NCBI RefSeq assembly: GCF_014841115.1
Contig: NZ_JACYTP010000004.1
Location: 62,001-126,000, forward strand
Direction of reading: 5' to 3'
DNA length: 64,000 nt
Source: Photobacterium arenosum
GTDB lineage: Bacteria > Pseudomonadota > Gammaproteobacteria > Enterobacterales > Vibrionaceae
In this document: positions 1 to 7,897 of the stretch, piece by piece
Numbering within the stretch: the stretch's first letter is position 1
Layout of the letters: each line of letters opens with the position of its first letter
Program-made: the position numbers and the translations under genes
Notes under the pieces: model-generated
Told to the model about the DNA's origin: nothing
Seen by the model: only the letters and a program-made list of their open reading frames with translations
Database searches by the model: none

Positions 1-882
1 GGCGTCCGGTTTGATGACCGTACCACCAATAATCTGGAAAAATACTGTCCGAACGCCACCATCATGCATATTGATATCGACCCGTCGTCGATTTCGAAGA
101 CAGTTAAAGCCGACATTCCGATCGTCGGCTCGGCAGATGCGGTGCTCAACAGCATGCTGAAACTGCTGGAAGAGCAGCAGGACAGCAACGATAAAGCCGC
201 GATGGATGAATGGTGGAGCGAAATAGAATCCTGGCGGGCACGCAAGTGTCTGAGCTACCAAACTGACAGTGACCGCATCAAGCCTCAGCAAGTCATTGAA
301 ACGGTTTATAAATTAACCAATGGCGATGCTTACGTGGCATCGGATGTGGGTCAGCACCAGATGTTTGCGGCCCTGTATTATCCGTTCGACAAGCCGCGGC
401 GCTGGTTAAACTCCGGTGGTCTGGGCACCATGGGCTTTGGCCTGCCGGCGGCGATGGGCGTGAAGTTCGCCTTTCCTGATGCGGAAGTTCTCTGCGTGAC
501 CGGTGACGGCAGTATTCAGATGAATATCCAGGAATTGTCGACCGCCCTCCAGTACGACATTCCGGTGAAAATCATTAACCTGAATAACCGTTTTCTGGGC
601 ATGGTAAAACAATGGCAGGACATGATTTATCAGGGCCGCCACTCGCACTCCTACATGGATTCAGTGCCTGATTTTGCCGCTATTGCAGAAGCTTATGGCC
701 ATGTCGGTATCCGAATTTCGGATCCGGCGAAGCTGGAAAGTGAGCTGGAACGCGCTTTAGCAATGAAAGATAAGTTAGTCTTTGTCGATATCAGCGTGGA
801 TGAAACAGAGCACGTTTACCCAATGCTGATCCGAGGCGGATCCATGAGTGAAATGTGGCTGAGTAAAACGGAGAGAACCTAA
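1..882 (+). CDS. ilvI: Acetolactate synthase 3 large (catalytic) subunit, 5'-truncated by the window edge
   Basis: This is the C-terminal half (about 293 residues) of the thiamine-diphosphate enzyme that condenses pyruvate with pyruvate or 2-oxobutyrate, the first common step of valine, leucine and isoleucine synthesis. Frame 1 is open from base 1, so the gene begins upstream of the window. The C-terminal ThDP-binding domain is visible, with GDGSIQMN (the GDG of the ThDP/Mg motif) followed by [13 protein letters not shown] full IlvI is about 570 residues, so roughly half is missing here. Its TAA overlaps the ATG of ilvH (TAATG), which indicates translational coupling of the two subunits. The leader that would control the operon lies outside the window. 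Confidence 0.96.
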   Translation, partial: GVRFDDRTTNNLEKYCPNATIMHIDIDPSSISKTVKADIPIVGSADAVLNSMLKLLEEQQDSNDKAAMDEWWSEIESWRARKCLSYQTDSDRIKPQQVIETVYKLTNGDAYVASDVGQHQMFAALYYPFDKPRRWLNSGGLGTMGFGLPAAMGVKFAFPDAEVLCVTGDGSIQMNIQELSTALQYDIPVKIINLNNRFLGMVKQWQDMIYQGRHSHSYMDSVPDFAAIAEAYGHVGIRISDPAKLESELERALAMKDKLVFVDISVDETEHVYPMLIRGGSMSEMWLSKTERT

Positions 883-1376
883 TGCGCAGGATTGTATCAG
901 TATTATTAGAAAACGAACCAGGTGCACTTTCACGCGTGGTGGGGCTGTTCTCCCAGCGTGGTTACAACATTGAATCTTTGACTGTGGCACCGACGGATGA
1001 CCCGACGTTGTCGCGGCTGAACATCACCACCAGTGTGGAAGATGCGGCGCTGGAGCAGATCGAGAAGCACTTGCACAAGCTGATCGATATTCTGAAAGTC
1101 AGTAATGTGACCGACTCTGAACATGTTGAGCGTGAACTGATGCTGGTGAAAGTTAAAGCCAGCGGTTATGCCCGTGCCGAAGTGAAGCGGACATCGGATA
1201 TTTTCCGTGGTCAGATTGTGGATGTTACCAGCCAGATTTATACCGTTCAGCTGGCCGGCACCAGTGACAAACTGGATGCGTTTTTGGACGCGGTCAGCGA
1301 AGCGACTGAAATCATTGAAGTTGCCCGCAGCGGCGTGGTCGGCATTGCCCGCGGTGAGCGTTCACTGAAAGCCTGA
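882..1376 (+). CDS. ilvH: Acetolactate synthase 3 small (regulatory) subunit
   Basis: The regulatory subunit stimulates IlvI and gives valine feedback inhibition. The 164-residue length is normal for IlvH. The N-terminus carries the ACT domain ([29 protein letters not shown], given here only as the first strand-helix region, residues 1-30), which binds valine at the dimer interface. The remainder matches the C-terminal ACT-like domain ending in GVVGIARGER. The start codon overlaps the ilvI stop by one base. A strong intrinsic terminator begins 28 bases after the stop. Confidence 0.97.
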   Translation: MRRIVSVLLENEPGALSRVVGLFSQRGYNIESLTVAPTDDPTLSRLNITTSVEDAALEQIEKHLHKLIDILKVSNVTDSEHVERELMLVKVKASGYARAEVKRTSDIFRGQIVDVTSQIYTVQLAGTSDKLDAFLDAVSEATEIIEVARSGVVGIARGERSLKA

Positions 1377-1403
1377 TCCTTCCAGCAAAATACCTTCCTT
1401 TTC

Positions 1404-1435
1404 AAGCCCGCCAGGCAATACCTGGCGGGCTTTTT
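1404..1435 (+). terminator. Intrinsic terminator of ilvIH
   Basis: A 12-bp stem (1404-1415 with 1421-1432, core GCCCGCCAGG/CCTGGCGGGC) with a 5-base loop is followed by a T run. It sits just after ilvH on the same strand. Confidence 0.9.
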
Positions 1436-1449
1436 CGTAGTGGCCTTTT

Positions 1450-1477
1450 TTGTCGATATTAGACTAAAGTCTAATAA
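1450..1477 (+). promoter_or_regulatory. Candidate promoter with a perfect palindromic operator between -35 and -10
   Basis: A -35-like TTGTCG (1450-1455) and a -10-like TAATAA (1472-1477) are separated by 16 bases. A perfect inverted repeat with 9-bp arms and a 2-base centre (TATTAGACT, AA, AGTCTAATA; 1457-1476) fills the spacer and reaches into the -10. This is the usual geometry of a repressor operator. I cannot assign the palindrome to a named regulator. The signal lies between the ilvH terminator and a small ORF that has its own terminator. Confidence 0.5.
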
Positions 1478-1571
1478 GGAGTGCGGAGACATTTTCGGTT
1501 GACCGTGTGGCTGTGCCATTGGATTTCAGATGTTTTCTATCTGGCAGACAGCATGCGTGGAGGGCAGGTCG

Positions 1572-1703
1572 ATGTTCAATACCGTTTTAGTTCGTTGTAT
1601 GGCATTGTTGCTGTGTTGGCTCGGCTTTCACGTCAGTGCCTTGTATTTCCTGCTGGCTGTCTTGTTACTGAATACGCATCACAAGGAAATCTTTGGCTGG
1701 TGA
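1572..1703 (+). CDS. Putative 43-residue single-span membrane peptide
   Basis: A short ORF starts at ATG 1572 behind a good Shine-Dalgarno sequence (GGAGGG, 1559-1564, 7-base spacing) and ends at TGA 1703. After a short polar start the peptide is strongly hydrophobic (residues about 9-34, rich in Leu, Ala, Phe, Val, with MALLLCWLG and LYFLLAVLLL), then ends in a polar tail NTHHKEIFGW. That is the profile of a small inner-membrane protein. It lies between a candidate regulated promoter (1450-1477) and an intrinsic terminator (1744-1769), so it appears to be its own transcription unit. I recognise no family. A longer GTG-started reading frame (1481-1741) overlaps it in another frame, has no membrane or domain signature, and looks less likely. 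The transcript could also act as a small RNA. Confidence 0.45.
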   Translation: MFNTVLVRCMALLLCWLGFHVSALYFLLAVLLLNTHHKEIFGW

Positions 1704-1743
1704 ACCTTTTGCCGGGTAACGCGAAACAGTCGGGCAGATAAAC

Positions 1744-1770
1744 AAAACGGGAGCCGAAGCTCCCGTTTTC
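1744..1770. terminator. Bidirectional terminator between the small unit and pykF
   Basis: Stem AAAACGGGAGC (1744-1754) pairs with GCTCCCGTTTT (1759-1769) around a CGAA loop. A and T runs on both sides allow termination of the plus-strand small unit and of minus-strand pykF. Confidence 0.85.
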
Positions 1771-1812
1771 TATGCGCCTTGCTAAATGCAGCAATTGCCG
1801 TGACGGCTGAAA

Positions 1813-3225
1813 TTACAGTACGTGTACCGAGGCAGTGTTAGTCGTGCCTGAAGGTACCAGCGCACCAGAGACCATGACCACGATATCGCCTTTTGCACCC
1901 AGACCAGACTCCAGCGCCAGCGCTTTACCGCGTGCGTAGAAGGCATCAGTGCTTTCGATGGCATCGACAACCACTGGCGTGACGCCTTTAGTCAGGCACA
2001 GCTGAGCGGCGGTTTTGGTGTTAGTGGTGATAGCCAGAATGTTGGCCGTCGGGAAGTACTTACGCACAGAGCGGGCAGACTTACCGGCTTCGGTCGCTAC
2101 AACAATCAGTGGCGCATTCAGTTTCTCGGATGTGTCTACCGCACCTTTACAGACGGCTTCAGTAATACGCAGGCGAGGGCTGTCCAGGCGCGCACTCAGT
2201 GACGCACGCATTGCTGAGTCGGTACGGGCACAGATTTGCGCCATGATGGTCACGGCTTCAATCGGGTATTTACCTTTCGCGGACTCACCAGACAACATCA
2301 CGGCATCCGTACCGTCCATGATGGCGTTGGCAACGTCACCGGCTTCCGCACGGGTCGGACGCGGGTTCTTGATCATAGAATCCAGCATCTGAGTGGCAGT
2401 GATGACCACTTTACGGGCGCGGTTACATTTCTCGATCATCATCTTCTGTGCGAAGATCACTTCTTCAACCGGGATTTCGACACCCAGGTCGCCACGGGCA
2501 ACCATGATGCCGTCAGAAGCTTCCAGAATCGCGTCGAAGTTATCAACACCTTCCTGGTTTTCGATTTTAGAGATGATCTGGATCTTCTCGCCGCCGTTGG
2601 CGTTCAGCAGTTCGCGGATTTCATTAACGTCTTCTGCTTTACGGATGAAAGAAGCGGCAACGAAGTCAACGCCTTGCTCACAACCGAATTTCAGGTCGGC
2701 TTTGTCTTTCTCAGCCAGTGCCGGCAGTTTGACAGACACGCCAGGCAGGTTCACACCTTTGTTTTCGCCCAGATCGCCGTTGTTCAGTACACGGCATTTC
2801 ACTTCTGTGTCGGTCGTCGCCAGCACTTCCATTTCGATCAGGCCATCGTCAACCAGGATAGTGTCGCCTGCGCTCAGATCGTTGGCAAAACCAGGGTAAG
2901 TCACGGCCACGCGGTCTTGGTTACCGACAACTGTGATATCAGTGGTGAAAGTAAAGTCCTGACCAGCTGTCAGTGAAACGTCTGCGCCGCCTTCCAGTTT
3001 GATGGTGCGGATTTCAGGCCCTTTGGTATCCAGCAAAATGGCTACAGGTTGACCGGTTTGCGCCATGACTTCACGAACGTTCTGGATACGCTGACCGTGC
3101 TCGGCGAAATCGCCGTGCGAGAAGTTCAGACGCATAACGTTCATACCGGCGTTAACCAGTTTGGTCAGCATTTCAACAGATTCTGTCTTAGGACCAATCG
3201 TGCAGACGATTTTGGTTTTTTTCAT
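1813..3225 (-). CDS. pykF: Pyruvate kinase I (PykF)
   Basis: Converts phosphoenolpyruvate and ADP to pyruvate and ATP, the last step of glycolysis, in the cytoplasm. The 470 residues are the usual length of the type I bacterial enzyme. Visible signatures include the N-terminal TKIVCTIGP and MRLNFSHGD, the substrate/metal region IISKIEN followed by [10 protein letters not shown], and ATQMLDSMI at the end of the barrel. The C-terminal allosteric domain (residues about 350-470) is complete. The gene is monocistronic, with a terminator at 1744-1770 downstream and about 500 bases of non-coding DNA upstream. In E. coli pykF is controlled by Cra. I found only a weak half-site near 3296-3310 and do not call it. 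Confidence 0.97.
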   Translation of the reverse strand: MKKTKIVCTIGPKTESVEMLTKLVNAGMNVMRLNFSHGDFAEHGQRIQNVREVMAQTGQPVAILLDTKGPEIRTIKLEGGADVSLTAGQDFTFTTDITVVGNQDRVAVTYPGFANDLSAGDTILVDDGLIEMEVLATTDTEVKCRVLNNGDLGENKGVNLPGVSVKLPALAEKDKADLKFGCEQGVDFVAASFIRKAEDVNEIRELLNANGGEKIQIISKIENQEGVDNFDAILEASDGIMVARGDLGVEIPVEEVIFAQKMMIEKCNRARKVVITATQMLDSMIKNPRPTRAEAGDVANAIMDGTDAVMLSGESAKGKYPIEAVTIMAQICARTDSAMRASLSARLDSPRLRITEAVCKGAVDTSEKLNAPLIVVATEAGKSARSVRKYFPTANILAITTNTKTAAQLCLTKGVTPVVVDAIESTDAFYARGKALALESGLGAKGDIVVMVSGALVPSGTTNTASVHVL

Positions 3226-3745
3226 TGAGAATATTCTCCGAGAACTTGAAGGAAACTTCTGGCGCTTTTATACCTCAAAGGGGTGATCTGTTGATGTTGA
3301 ATCATAGCTACAAAATGAGATCATGATCGTGTTTTTATCAACAAAGTCCTGAAAGGTATCACTGAGCCATACAAATTGTTTGGCAACATTACTTGCTTTA
3401 TAAAAGCAGTTGCATTGCTTTGATAAAGCTGACGAAAAGGCTTACAGACTGACTGAATCGTCGACACAAGGGCTGTGGAGATCCGCTGCCAGTGCCACAA
3501 AGTGGCTGAATTAACAAGGTCGTAAGTATAGCAGAGTTTCTTTTCCTTACCAGCATGTGAGTTGTGTCAACTTTTTGACCCGACCAGATATCTATGCGTC
3601 TGATTCCTCGATAAAAGCCACAGACGATAAGGCATTGACCCACTCATCAGCAGGATTGGGGGCTCACCCGGCCGAAAAAAGATTTTTATCAAATAACCAA
3701 TTCTGTTGAAGCAAGATGGCTGTTTCATGACAGGCGCTGAATTTT
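3226..3745. other. Non-coding stretch upstream of pykF
   Basis: About 520 bases hold the minus-strand pykF promoter region and otherwise no supportable gene. The 81-codon minus-strand frame at 3398-3643 has no ribosome-binding site, domain or membrane pattern that would make it credible. A short palindrome GATCATGATC lies near 3320-3331. Confidence 0.4.
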
Positions 3746-4065
3746 ATGAGGTTTTGGCCTGCTTACCATGCTGTGGAGCAAATATCTGCTGAAAAAGCGC
3801 CGCCAGAGCAACCCGTTAAACCACAGCCTGACAAAACCGTGAAAGACGCTGAACCGACCGCGGCAGCACAACAGGCGGTGGCAACAGCGGCCAGTGCGCC
3901 AACAGGCGTGAAAGCCCAAGAGAAAGTCGAGGCGATCACAGCGCCTATGCATGGTCAGATCAGGCGCTGGTTAAACGGGCCGAGCCTCTGCCCAGGCCGC
4001 CGTCCGGTATGGCGGGTGAGCGCTTGACCTTTACCGTCCCGATCAGCTTTCGGCGCTCAGGGTAA
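3746..4065 (+). pseudogene. Decayed TonB-family energy transducer (remnant)
   Basis: Two reading frames together look like the ruins of a TonB-type protein. The first (ATG 3746 to about 3942) encodes a Pro/Lys/Ala-rich stretch (PPEQPVKPQPDKTVKD, then AAAQQAVATAASAP), typical of the periplasm-spanning linker. The second, shifted by two bases (about 3943-4065, stop TAA), encodes ALVKRAEPLPRPPSG followed by LTFTVPISFRRSG, which is the characteristic end of the TonB C-terminal domain. The transmembrane N-terminus and most of the C-terminal fold between the two parts are missing, so both a frameshift and internal deletions are needed. The family assignment rests on motif recognition only. No intact exbB, exbD or TonB-dependent receptor lies beside it. 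Confidence 0.6.
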
Positions 4066-4091
4066 GACGGAGGGGCGCTCGTTCGTGAAGT

Positions 4092-6440
4092 CTACAGCCA
4101 GCCGCTCTCGCAATAGACGAGATGGGCTTTGGGCTCAGCTGACAGTACGATAGAACGGCCTTGTAAAGCCTGTTGATAGTGTTGCTGCCGCTGTTCGTCT
4201 TCAGGTTGCCATTGCTCGGGAAAATCTGACTGAAACTGTGCCAGAGTGGTTAACGCCCGCTCGGGGTGGCCCAGTTCATAATGGGCCCGGGCGGTGTAAA
4301 TTGCTTCAAGTCGGGTGATCGGCGTGACACTGCTCAATGCAATCACGGCAGCATAGTTGCCCTGTTCTAAATGAATCCGCATTTTGCTGTAGCGGATATA
4401 GCTCTGGGTCAGCGGGAGGTTCAGCGATTGTGCCAGGTGTCCGGCACGATCAAGATGTTCCATTGCCAACGATATCTGGTGTTGATCGGTTGCGATCCAG
4501 CCTTGAAATAAAGCGATATTGGCTTGCAGAAGAGGAGATACCCCTTTTGTCAGCAGTTGTGAAAAAGCTCTCTCAGCGCGTGCCAGTTGTTGGGGTTGTT
4601 GCCCGTGTTTGCCCAGCCACTGCAGATCCAACCCTTGATCCATGGTGGCAAAGGCCTGGTAGAACTCACTGTCAAGGAGCAAGCGTCGCGCACCGAGCTG
4701 TTCAGCCAAAGCCCTAGCTTCAGTGAAAAAAGTGTCCGCAGCTCGGCCCTGATGGGACTGCATTAAATAAAATCCCTGATAAATCAATGCCAGCGCCAGC
4801 TCATAAGGTTGGCCGAGATCACGGTACATTGCGATGGCTTCGCTCAAGGAAGATTCGCGGATCGGTGGCTCAATCTGATCATTTTGTGCGATGGCCAGTA
4901 ATGTTGCAGCCTGACGTGGTTGATCAGCAAGCTGACGATAAAAATTCAGTGCCTTAAACAGGCGCTCTTTATTGGCCGCAAGGTCATTGTCTGGGCTTCT
5001 TTCCAGCCCGACGCTGGCGGGACGGCCGAGGTAAAACTGTTGATCGGCATCCTGACGCAGTGCCTGTCCTTTTCCTAACAGTGCAGTGATGTGTTGCGTG
5101 AGCTGGTTATGGGTTTCCCAGTCCATCTCATTCCACGCCAGCTGCGCCTGTAGTTGGTAAGCCATGATGCGCATCTGTGGATCACTCGACTGATCTGCGG
5201 CACGAACAGCCTCATCAGTCAAAGTGGCAGCATCCGAATCGCCCTGTCGGTAACTCAGTTCAGCCAGCCAGTAGCGCTGCGCCGCATACAAAGCCGGTTC
5301 CTTACGCACCAGTGCTTCCGGCAGGGTCTGAAGCCGAAGCGTTGCTTGCGGCCACTGCCCCAGCAGTACTTCTGTACCGGCCAGCTGGATCTGAGTCCAC
5401 AGACTCTCGGGTTCCAGAATATGCGCCGCTTCGAAGTATTTCCTGGCCGCCTGAGCGCCTTGTGTTTGCAGCAATGATCGCCCTTGTGCCAGTGTCTGTA
5501 CGGCAATCGCCGGAGCCTGTTGAGGTTCGGGCCGTATGTCGCCGGGGCTGAGCAGTCGGTTTAGCTGGTGACTGACTGAATGCATGGCTGATGCCAGTTG
5601 CGGATAGCTCATACTGCCTTGCTGAGTCCGGCCGTCCGCATAAATCACCTGAAATGTCAGCACCTGCTGCTTATTGTGCAGGCGGACGCTGGCAAACAAT
5701 GCTGCCTCGTAGCCCCGCTGTTTGAGCAGCGTGCGTATCTGAGCCGGAAGTGCAGGCCAGCTTAGTTCCGCATCCAGAAGCCAGGCTTTAGCAAGGGCCG
5801 GCGGAATCACGCTCAGTGGTCCGTTTTGATTCAATTGCACTGACAGCATATCGGCCAGCCCGAGCTGAACCCAGTCGTACTCGGCTTTGCCTGTGTCATT
5901 GATCAAGGGAAACACGACCAGCCCGGTGCTGCGATGGGCATTGAGTGGCGGCGGGTTCTGAGCCGTCAGAAATACCGGGCGTTGCATCAGCCACAATCCG
6001 GAAATGAGAACCAGTAAAGTGAACAGGCCTGAGAGCAGAACGGGTCTGGATATCTGGCGGGTCCGTTTTTCAGGCCGCGCTTCCTGTCGTGTGGGTGATG
6101 GTACGTCCTGACGCCTCGGTTCGCTGATTGGACAGATCCACTGATATCCCCGCTGAGGATAGGTTCGGATGAACTGCGGATTCTGGGCACTGTCGCCCAG
6201 CGCTTTTCTCAGTTCACGAATGCTTTGTGTGAGTGAGTTTTCCCGGTATTCGCTGTGCTCCCAGAGAGCGTCCAACAGGGTGTCTTTGCTGATGAGCTGA
6301 TCCGGATGGGTCAGTAAATAGGTCAGTAACTGTGACACTTTATGGCGCAGGTGGATGTCGGTTTGACCTGCGGACGTCTGCTGGCACAACTGTCCTGTTT
6401 CGGGATCAAACGTAAAGGCAGCAAACTGAAAGCAGGCCAT
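4092..6440 (-). CDS. CadC/ToxR-like membrane transcriptional regulator with a large TPR-type periplasmic domain
   Basis: Likely a one-component sensor that binds DNA in the cytoplasm and senses signals outside the inner membrane. Residues about 1-105 form an OmpR/PhoB-type winged helix (HKVSQLLTYLL, ENSLTQSIRELRKALGD, FIRTYPQRGYQW). A basic, Pro-rich linker follows, then one transmembrane segment at about 132-152. Residues 160-782 form a long C-terminal region: first a TolB-like alpha/beta part (residues about 170-290), then helical repeats resembling tetratricopeptides. At 782 residues it is much longer than CadC (about 510). It is divergent from the ccdA-tlpA operon. No strong ribosome-binding site precedes the ATG. 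The target genes and signal are unknown. Confidence 0.8.
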   Translation of the reverse strand: MACFQFAAFTFDPETGQLCQQTSAGQTDIHLRHKVSQLLTYLLTHPDQLISKDTLLDALWEHSEYRENSLTQSIRELRKALGDSAQNPQFIRTYPQRGYQWICPISEPRRQDVPSPTRQEARPEKRTRQISRPVLLSGLFTLLVLISGLWLMQRPVFLTAQNPPPLNAHRSTGLVVFPLINDTGKAEYDWVQLGLADMLSVQLNQNGPLSVIPPALAKAWLLDAELSWPALPAQIRTLLKQRGYEAALFASVRLHNKQQVLTFQVIYADGRTQQGSMSYPQLASAMHSVSHQLNRLLSPGDIRPEPQQAPAIAVQTLAQGRSLLQTQGAQAARKYFEAAHILEPESLWTQIQLAGTEVLLGQWPQATLRLQTLPEALVRKEPALYAAQRYWLAELSYRQGDSDAATLTDEAVRAADQSSDPQMRIMAYQLQAQLAWNEMDWETHNQLTQHITALLGKGQALRQDADQQFYLGRPASVGLERSPDNDLAANKERLFKALNFYRQLADQPRQAATLLAIAQNDQIEPPIRESSLSEAIAMYRDLGQPYELALALIYQGFYLMQSHQGRAADTFFTEARALAEQLGARRLLLDSEFYQAFATMDQGLDLQWLGKHGQQPQQLARAERAFSQLLTKGVSPLLQANIALFQGWIATDQHQISLAMEHLDRAGHLAQSLNLPLTQSYIRYSKMRIHLEQGNYAAVIALSSVTPITRLEAIYTARAHYELGHPERALTTLAQFQSDFPEQWQPEDEQRQQHYQQALQGRSIVLSAEPKAHLVYCESGWL

Positions 6441-6661
6441 AAATTGTCCGGTTGAGTGTTGATTTCTGATGCTTCATTTTACGGACAAACAACTTGAAAT
6501 CAATCTGATAGTGGAAAATGCTCAAGCTTTAAGTTATTGATTATTTTTGTTTTATATTGATTTCATTTAGATTTTACCGCCATTTTAGGCCGATTTGAGA
6601 ACTCAAACTGAGTTGTTCGATATAACCGTTGCATCTTTATTAACAAAGGATGCGACCTTCT
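6441..6661. promoter_or_regulatory. AT-rich divergent intergenic region between the CadC-like regulator and the ccdA operon
   Basis: About 220 bases, clearly more AT-rich than the flanking genes, must hold the start signals of both divergent units. I did not identify a confident operator. Its position makes it a plausible autoregulatory target of the CadC-like protein; that is inference from the gene arrangement only. Confidence 0.4.
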
Positions 6662-7348
6662 ATGGAAACCGCTATTCAGACCGCGCTTTTCAATCAGCAA
6701 TTCGGGCTGTGGATTGTTGGCGCAGTATTTCTTACCGGGCTGCTGACCAGCCTGACTCCTTGCGTTTATCCCATGCTGCCTATCACTGTCTCTGTGGTTG
6801 GCAGCCATGCCAAAGGACGTTGGCAGTCCTTCGGCCTTTCCGTGAGTTATGTGATTGGCCTTGCTGTGATTTACGCCTTGCTGGGGGTTCTGGCGGCGAC
6901 GACCGGGCAACTGTTTGGTGTTGTGGCCAGCCACCCGATCACCCTGATACTGGTGGGGGTGTTTTGTTTCGCCATGGCCGCCTGGATGCTCGGCTGGCTT
7001 CAGTTACCGGGCCTCTCGCTGGGTCTGCCTCTGCCTCAGTTTGTCCGTCAGCCCGTGATTGCCACATTTTTGGCCGGTGCCTGTTCAGGGCTGGTAATGG
7101 CGCCCTGTACTTCTCCGGTGTTGGGCATGCTGCTGATGTACGTCGCCTCCTCCGGTAATGCGTATTGGGCCGCTTTGCTGATGTTTGTGTTTGCGCTCGG
7201 AATGAGCGCGCTGCTGGTGCTGGCTGGCACTTTCGGTGGCCTGCTGACGTCGCTGCCGCGTTCTGGTCAGTGGATGAACCGGGTGAAATGGCTGATGGCC
7301 GCTCTGATGGCCGGCGCCGGGACCTTCTTTTTCTTTCAGGTAATGTAA
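6662..7348 (+). CDS. CcdA/DsbD-type transmembrane thiol-electron transporter
   Basis: An integral membrane protein of about 228 residues, related to the membrane domain of DsbD. Such proteins pass reducing equivalents from cytoplasmic thioredoxin to periplasmic thioredoxin-fold partners. The two reactive cysteines sit in the expected contexts, TPCVYPM (C34) and APCTSPVLG, each at the start of a three-helix half. About six hydrophobic segments are visible. I prefer ATG 6662: AAAGGA at 6645-6650 is about 11 bases ahead of it, while the in-frame ATG at 6650 overlaps that site. The next gene, a TlpA-like thioredoxin, starts 11 bases after the stop, and the third gene of the unit is also thioredoxin-like, which supports a role in periplasmic disulfide reduction. 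It lacks the periplasmic alpha and gamma domains of DsbD. Confidence 0.85.
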   Translation: METAIQTALFNQQFGLWIVGAVFLTGLLTSLTPCVYPMLPITVSVVGSHAKGRWQSFGLSVSYVIGLAVIYALLGVLAATTGQLFGVVASHPITLILVGVFCFAMAAWMLGWLQLPGLSLGLPLPQFVRQPVIATFLAGACSGLVMAPCTSPVLGMLLMYVASSGNAYWAALLMFVFALGMSALLVLAGTFGGLLTSLPRSGQWMNRVKWLMAALMAGAGTFFFFQVM

Positions 7349-7359
7349 ACGGAGATGAT

Positions 7360-7863
7360 ATGAAAGCTTCTGTGTTAATCAACAAAGGGTGGCAAGTCAT
7401 GGTACTGGCAGTTGCCGTGTCAATGTCTGCAGTCCAGGCCGCGGAGACGGATCAGACCGCACCGCTGTTTGAGGCTAAAACTCTGTCTGGCCAAGCATTC
7501 GATTTATCGGATTACCTTGGCAAACAACCTGTCTATCTCAAATTCTGGGCGACCTGGTGCAGCTTCTGCAAAGCTGAGATGCCGCATCTGAATGCCATTG
7601 AGCAGCAATTTGGTGATGAGATTAAAGTGATGTCGATCAATGTTGGTTTCAATGATTCGGTGGCAAATATTCAGCAGTTTTTCGGTCAGGAAGGGTATGA
7701 CATTCCGACCATCTTTGATGCCAACGGGGAGATCACCCAGAAGTATCAGGTGGTGGGCACCCCGCACCATATTCTGATCGACAAAGACGGAAAAGTGGCC
7801 TACCGCACTTTTCTGGCCACTGACCAGCTGGATCAGATCATCGAGCAATGGGCTCAGCATTGA
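7360..7863 (+). CDS. TlpA/ResA-like periplasmic thiol-disulfide oxidoreductase
   Basis: A 167-residue thioredoxin-fold protein with a signal peptide or N-terminal anchor (residues about 1-27, ending SAVQA). The active site is WATWCSFC (C67 and C70), and the cis-proline loop is GTPHH. These features mark it as the probable direct redox partner of the CcdA-like protein upstream. GGAGA at 7351-7355 precedes ATG 7360, which is chosen over an upstream in-frame start at 7165 lying inside the preceding gene. It may reduce periplasmic thiols, cytochrome c apoproteins or a peroxidase; no ccm genes are nearby, so cytochrome maturation is not specifically supported. Confidence 0.85.
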   Translation: MKASVLINKGWQVMVLAVAVSMSAVQAAETDQTAPLFEAKTLSGQAFDLSDYLGKQPVYLKFWATWCSFCKAEMPHLNAIEQQFGDEIKVMSINVGFNDSVANIQQFFGQEGYDIPTIFDANGEITQKYQVVGTPHHILIDKDGKVAYRTFLATDQLDQIIEQWAQH

Positions 7864-7897
7864 AGTGTTCTACGAACGAAAATGAGAGGATGAAAGC

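Noticed and set aside
1481-1741. An 86-codon GTG-started frame overlapping the 43-residue peptide
   Set aside because: The start overlaps its would-be ribosome-binding site and the translation shows no membrane or domain pattern; the overlapping short ORF has a better signal.
2236-2976. A 246-codon plus-strand frame opposite pykF
   Set aside because: It is antisense to a highly conserved gene, has no ribosome-binding site or domain, and has the His/Phe/Gln-rich composition typical of shadow frames.
3296-3310. A possible Cra half-site upstream of pykF
   Set aside because: Only part of the consensus is present and the required second half does not match.
3769-3843. A 24-codon ORF (MLWSKYLLKKRRQ...) inside the TonB remnant
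   Set aside because: Too short, no ribosome-binding site, and in a different frame from the remnant that explains the region.
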